Shown piece by piece: positions 12,580 to 15,460 of a DNA stretch of 15,460 nt. How positions within the stretch are numbered: position 1 is the stretch's first letter; every line of letters starts with the position of its first letter. The translations under genes were made by a program, and so were the position numbers. Below the pieces are notes generated by a model. It saw nothing but the letters and a program-made list of their open reading frames with translations, was not told the origin of the DNA and did no database searches. Source of the stretch: Bacteroidota bacterium (GTDB lineage: Bacteria; Bacteroidota; Bacteroidia; Bacteroidales; Prolixibacteraceae); NCBI GenBank assembly GCA_030691295.1, contig JAUYEQ010000612.1, forward strand, positions 1 through 15,460, written 5' to 3'.

Positions 12580-14196
12580 ATGAAAACAAAGCAATTAGTA
12601 ACTCACATTGTGTTATGTGCATTATGTTTATTTGTATTGTTGGCACCGGTTTCTACCTATGGCCAAAAACCTGAAAGGAAACCAAATGTACGACAGAATA
12701 CAAAACAAGAACAAAAAGACGATCAGACTCCCAATATACTGAACCAGAATATCAGCATATACGCTGAAAACGAATCTCTTTCGACTGTAATCGAACGTAT
12801 CTGCAATTATCTCAACCTCGATTATTCTTACAATTCGAAACTGATTGAAGGGAAAAATATCAATCTGAACGTATCGAACAAACCAATTAAATATGTACTT
12901 GACCAATTGATGAAGGATTTTTACCTTCTGTTTGAAATTGAGGACAATATATTGGTTATCAGAGATTATGTGCCATTGGACAAGAGTCTTGATTACGATA
13001 AAAGAGCCCGAAATTACACCGATCAAACCGGATTCGTTTTCGATAATCCGAAGAAAAAGTCAATCACAATTAATTTCAAATCATCCAGCAATCTGATTAT
13101 TATCCCGGTGGCCATTAACAATTCAGATACGCTTAATTTTATTCTGGATACTGGCGTACGCTATCCGATTATTACAGAACTTCCGTTTGTGAACAAGTTG
13201 AACCTGAATTTTCTTCAGCCCATAAATGTAAAGGGACTGGGCGAAGGCGAGCAACTTACAGCTTACCGTTCAGGTAATAACGTGATTAATATCAGCGGAT
13301 TGGTAGCTTACGATCAGGAAATTCAAATGATAATCAGCGAAAATTTCCAGATTTCACATATTCTCGGAATTCCCGTACATGGGCTGATTGGCTTTAACCT
13401 TTTCAAAGATTACGTGGTGAAGATTGATTATACTGATAACAAAATAACCCTGATCAAACCCGAATATTTCACTTATAAAGAAAAGGATAAAGACATCGTT
13501 CTGCCATTGACCTTTGAACAGAACAAACCATTTGTGCGGACCAGCATTGTAACTGATAAAAACGAAGATGTTCCGGTTAAACTGCTGGTTGATACCGGTG
13601 CAAGTGATGCCCTTTGGTTATCGACTAATTCCGATAACCGGATTTCGCTTCCTGAAAACCACATTGAAACATTCCTCGGACGTGGCCTGAGCGGTGATTT
13701 GTTTGGCAAAAAAGGCCGGATCGGTGCCATTTGGGTTGGCCCACTGGTACTTTATGAACCAATAGTTGCTTTTCCTGATAATGAACTGGTTGATCAGTTA
13801 ATTGGCAAAAACGACCGCAACGGAACACTTGGCGCCGAAATTCTCCGCCGTTTTTATGTTACCATGGATTATCCGAACCACCGGCTCATCCTGAGGCCAA
13901 ACAGCGATATAAAAGATCAGTTTAATTACAATATGAGCGGTTTGGAAGTAACCAATCCGATGCCGGGAGCGCCCATATTCCTGATAAGTAATATCCGAAC
14001 AAATTCTCCAGCTTATTATGCCGGACTTCAGGAAAACGACCAGATTATTGCAATTAATAACAGCAATCACAAAACTTTAAATTTAAATGACATAAATTTG
14101 TTGTTTCAAAGTCAGGAAGAAAGAAAAATAAAAATGACCGTCCTCAGAAATGGGGAGCAGGTAAAAACAGAGTTCTTCCTGAAAAAAATGTTTTAA
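12580..14196 (+). CDS. STN-domain aspartic protease with two retropepsin-like lobes and PDZ domain
   Basis: The 538-residue exported protein begins with a signal peptide (1-28, ending VSTYGQ) and a charged linker. An STN domain (about 57-128) reads ISIYAENESLSTVIERICNYLNLDYSYN...INLNVSNKPIKYVLDQLM...LLFEIEDNILVIR. Two pepsin-type half-domains follow. Lobe 1 has FILDTG (Asp190) and HGLIGFNLFKDY (268-278); lobe 2 has LLVDTGASDALWL (Asp338) and GTLGAEILRRFYVTMDY (416-431). A PDZ domain (about 460-535) contains AGLQENDQIIAINN. Both catalytic aspartates are present, but lobe 1 reads DTGVR instead of the usual DTG(A/S), which may affect activity. Aspartyl protease-PDZ proteins are common in Bacteroidota; the N-terminal STN domain is what stands out. 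It starts 20 bases after FecR and ends 1 base before the next gene, so it is probably part of the signalling unit. The substrate is unknown. Confidence 0.85.
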   Translation: MKTKQLVTHIVLCALCLFVLLAPVSTYGQKPERKPNVRQNTKQEQKDDQTPNILNQNISIYAENESLSTVIERICNYLNLDYSYNSKLIEGKNINLNVSNKPIKYVLDQLMKDFYLLFEIEDNILVIRDYVPLDKSLDYDKRARNYTDQTGFVFDNPKKKSITINFKSSSNLIIIPVAINNSDTLNFILDTGVRYPIITELPFVNKLNLNFLQPINVKGLGEGEQLTAYRSGNNVINISGLVAYDQEIQMIISENFQISHILGIPVHGLIGFNLFKDYVVKIDYTDNKITLIKPEYFTYKEKDKDIVLPLTFEQNKPFVRTSIVTDKNEDVPVKLLVDTGASDALWLSTNSDNRISLPENHIETFLGRGLSGDLFGKKGRIGAIWVGPLVLYEPIVAFPDNELVDQLIGKNDRNGTLGAEILRRFYVTMDYPNHRLILRPNSDIKDQFNYNMSGLEVTNPMPGAPIFLISNIRTNSPAYYAGLQENDQIIAINNSNHKTLNLNDINLLFQSQEERKIKMTVLRNGEQVKTEFFLKKMF

Positions 14197-14197
14197 A

Positions 14198-15460
14198 ATG
14201 AAGTTATCCTGCGGACTTGTCCTGATTGTTTTCCTTTTGTCGTTGAAGGTTACCTTCGGACAAAGGGAAAACAATTCCGCACTGGATAAAAGAGTTACAA
14301 TTGAAGTTAAAAATGAAACCATTGCTTCGGTTTTTGAAAAAATATCGTTAAAAACACAAATCTATTTTTCTTACGACGCCTCGCTCATTGATGATACGAA
14401 AAAAATTGATGCTTCACTTTCGGATAAAACCATTAAAGAAATTCTCGACCTGCTTTTAGAATCAAAGTTTATTTACCGGGTGCTCGACGATCAGGTTATT
14501 ATTGCCAGGCCTGAGGATGAAAAAGTAAAAAAAAAAGAGGAGGAGATATTCGTTGAAAAACCAATAATCATCACATTCCGCGGAAAAATAATTGATCGCG
14601 AAGAGAAAGACGTGTTGCCCTATACAACTATTTCGGTTGTGGGAAAAAACATCGGAACCTTATCGAATATTGATGGTGAATTTGAGTTAAAAATACCTGG
14701 GACAATGATAAATGACACCATTGTAGTTTCCTGTTTGGGGTACAAACAATACCACGTCCCGGTTACTCAAATTACGGATGAAGCTGCAACCATTTTTCTC
14801 CGGCCAACTTCATTTCCAATAAAAGAGATAAAAGTTACTGTCATCAATCCACAAGACATCCTTGGCCGGATATTGTCGAAAATTTCGCTCAATTATCCGC
14901 GCAATTCGGAGATTATGACGGCATTTTACCGCGAAGTGCTGAAGCAGGACAATGATTACATAGATGTTGCCGAAGCCATTCTGGAAATAAGAAAGTCGTC
15001 GTACGAGAATGCTTTTGCCGAGGACAAAGTGAAATATTTAAAAGGCCGGAAAAGCCTGAATGTAAAGCCTTTTAAGTTTGTCGATTTCAAAATTCAGGGC
15101 GGACCATATTACATTACCAAGTTGGATGTGGTAAAAACACTCGATTCGTTTCTCGATCCCGAATTCCGTGAATTTTACAAATATTCGCTCGATCAGATCG
15201 TTGAACTGAACAACCGTGACACTTATGTCATTCGGTTCAAGCCTAAGGAAAAGGTTGATTACCCTTGTTATCAGGGTAAATTGTATGTCGATATGTCGTC
15301 GTTTGCGCTGGTACATGCCGAATTTGAGCTCAGCCGGTCGGGATTGAAATTCGCCCACGAATCGCTGATCAGGAAAAAACCAAAAGATTTTTATGTGAGA
15401 CCTGTTCAGGTTAAATACCAGGTAAGCTACCGCCGTGCCGATGGTAAATGGCATTTGAGC
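14198..15460 (+). CDS. STN and CarboxypepD_reg domain exported protein, 3' end outside window
   Basis: The frame is open for all 421 codons from the ATG at 14198 to the window edge. The product starts with a signal peptide (MKLSCGLVLIVFLLSLKVTFG|Q). An STN domain (about 33-104) reads VTIEVKNETIASVFEKISLKTQIYFSYDASLI...LSDKTIKEILDLLLESKFIYRVLDDQVIIAR. A KKKEEE linker leads to a CarboxypepD_reg-like beta-sandwich (about 126-202: FRGKIIDREEKDVLPYTTISVVGKNIGTLSNIDGEFELKIP...VSCLGYKQY). The remainder (about 215-421), with FYREVLKQDNDYIDVAEAILEI and mixed strands, resembles the conserved portion of Bacteroidota carboxypeptidase-like regulatory domain proteins. I see no TonB-receptor plug motif in the visible part, although the 3' end is missing. 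The gene begins 1 base after the protease stop, so the two are surely co-transcribed. Confidence 0.85.
   Translation, partial: MKLSCGLVLIVFLLSLKVTFGQRENNSALDKRVTIEVKNETIASVFEKISLKTQIYFSYDASLIDDTKKIDASLSDKTIKEILDLLLESKFIYRVLDDQVIIARPEDEKVKKKEEEIFVEKPIIITFRGKIIDREEKDVLPYTTISVVGKNIGTLSNIDGEFELKIPGTMINDTIVVSCLGYKQYHVPVTQITDEAATIFLRPTSFPIKEIKVTVINPQDILGRILSKISLNYPRNSEIMTAFYREVLKQDNDYIDVAEAILEIRKSSYENAFAEDKVKYLKGRKSLNVKPFKFVDFKIQGGPYYITKLDVVKTLDSFLDPEFREFYKYSLDQIVELNNRDTYVIRFKPKEKVDYPCYQGKLYVDMSSFALVHAEFELSRSGLKFAHESLIRKKPKDFYVRPVQVKYQVSYRRADGKWHLS

Noticed and set aside
15038..15454. 138-codon minus-strand open frame at the right edge
   Set aside because: It lies opposite the STN/CarboxypepD_reg coding frame, which is open from a signal peptide onward and family-like.
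1..15460. CRISPR arrays, insertion sequences, phage genes
   Set aside because: No regularly spaced repeats, transposase or integrase motifs, or phage structural genes were seen on either strand.

Overview
The window looks like chromosomal DNA of a member of the Bacteroidota, probably of the Bacteroidales/Marinilabiliales branch (the order is inference). Four things point there: near-perfect TAnnTTTG promoter boxes ahead of many genes, weak or absent Shine-Dalgarno sequences, ECF sigma/FecR-DUF4974 and STN/CarboxypepD_reg proteins, and moderate-to-low GC. The gene starts given here were trimmed where a longer reading frame would begin inside a promoter box or before a signal peptide.

Positions 1-2874: a truncated YqaA/DedA-type membrane protein gene (minus) is divergent from rbfA, a class I methyltransferase and a LolC/LolE-type permease (plus). 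Positions 2878-7027, all minus: an ECF sigma factor is translationally coupled to a membrane protein with a duplicated anti-sigma-like cytoplasmic domain. A beta-barrel outer-membrane protein and a terminator follow, then a paralogous barrel gene with its own promoter and pepE. Positions 7072-9755, minus: an S41 C-terminal processing protease, a deoxycytidylate deaminase and a stand-alone response regulator. Positions 9756-10764: a palindrome-bearing intergenic region, a DinJ/YafQ-type toxin-antitoxin pair (plus), and a tRNA-Leu(CAA) (minus) with a canonical promoter and a terminator.

Positions 10900-15460, plus: a tight operon of ECF sigma factor, FecR-type anti-sigma factor, an STN domain fused to a two-lobed retropepsin-like aspartic protease and a PDZ domain, and an STN plus CarboxypepD_reg protein that runs off the end. 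In the usual FecI/FecR arrangement the STN signalling domain sits on a TonB-dependent receptor. Here, in the visible part, it sits on a protease and on a non-receptor surface-type protein. This is the strongest candidate for an unusual system.

Smaller-scale signals include a degenerate 31-bp repeat found just ahead of three gene starts in the same relative orientation, a 10-bp perfect inverted repeat that could occlude an outer-membrane-protein start codon, a 27-bp-arm imperfect inverted repeat between two genes, and a 29-bp near-perfect palindrome upstream of the toxin-antitoxin pair. Nothing was searched against databases; family calls rest on recognised motifs.
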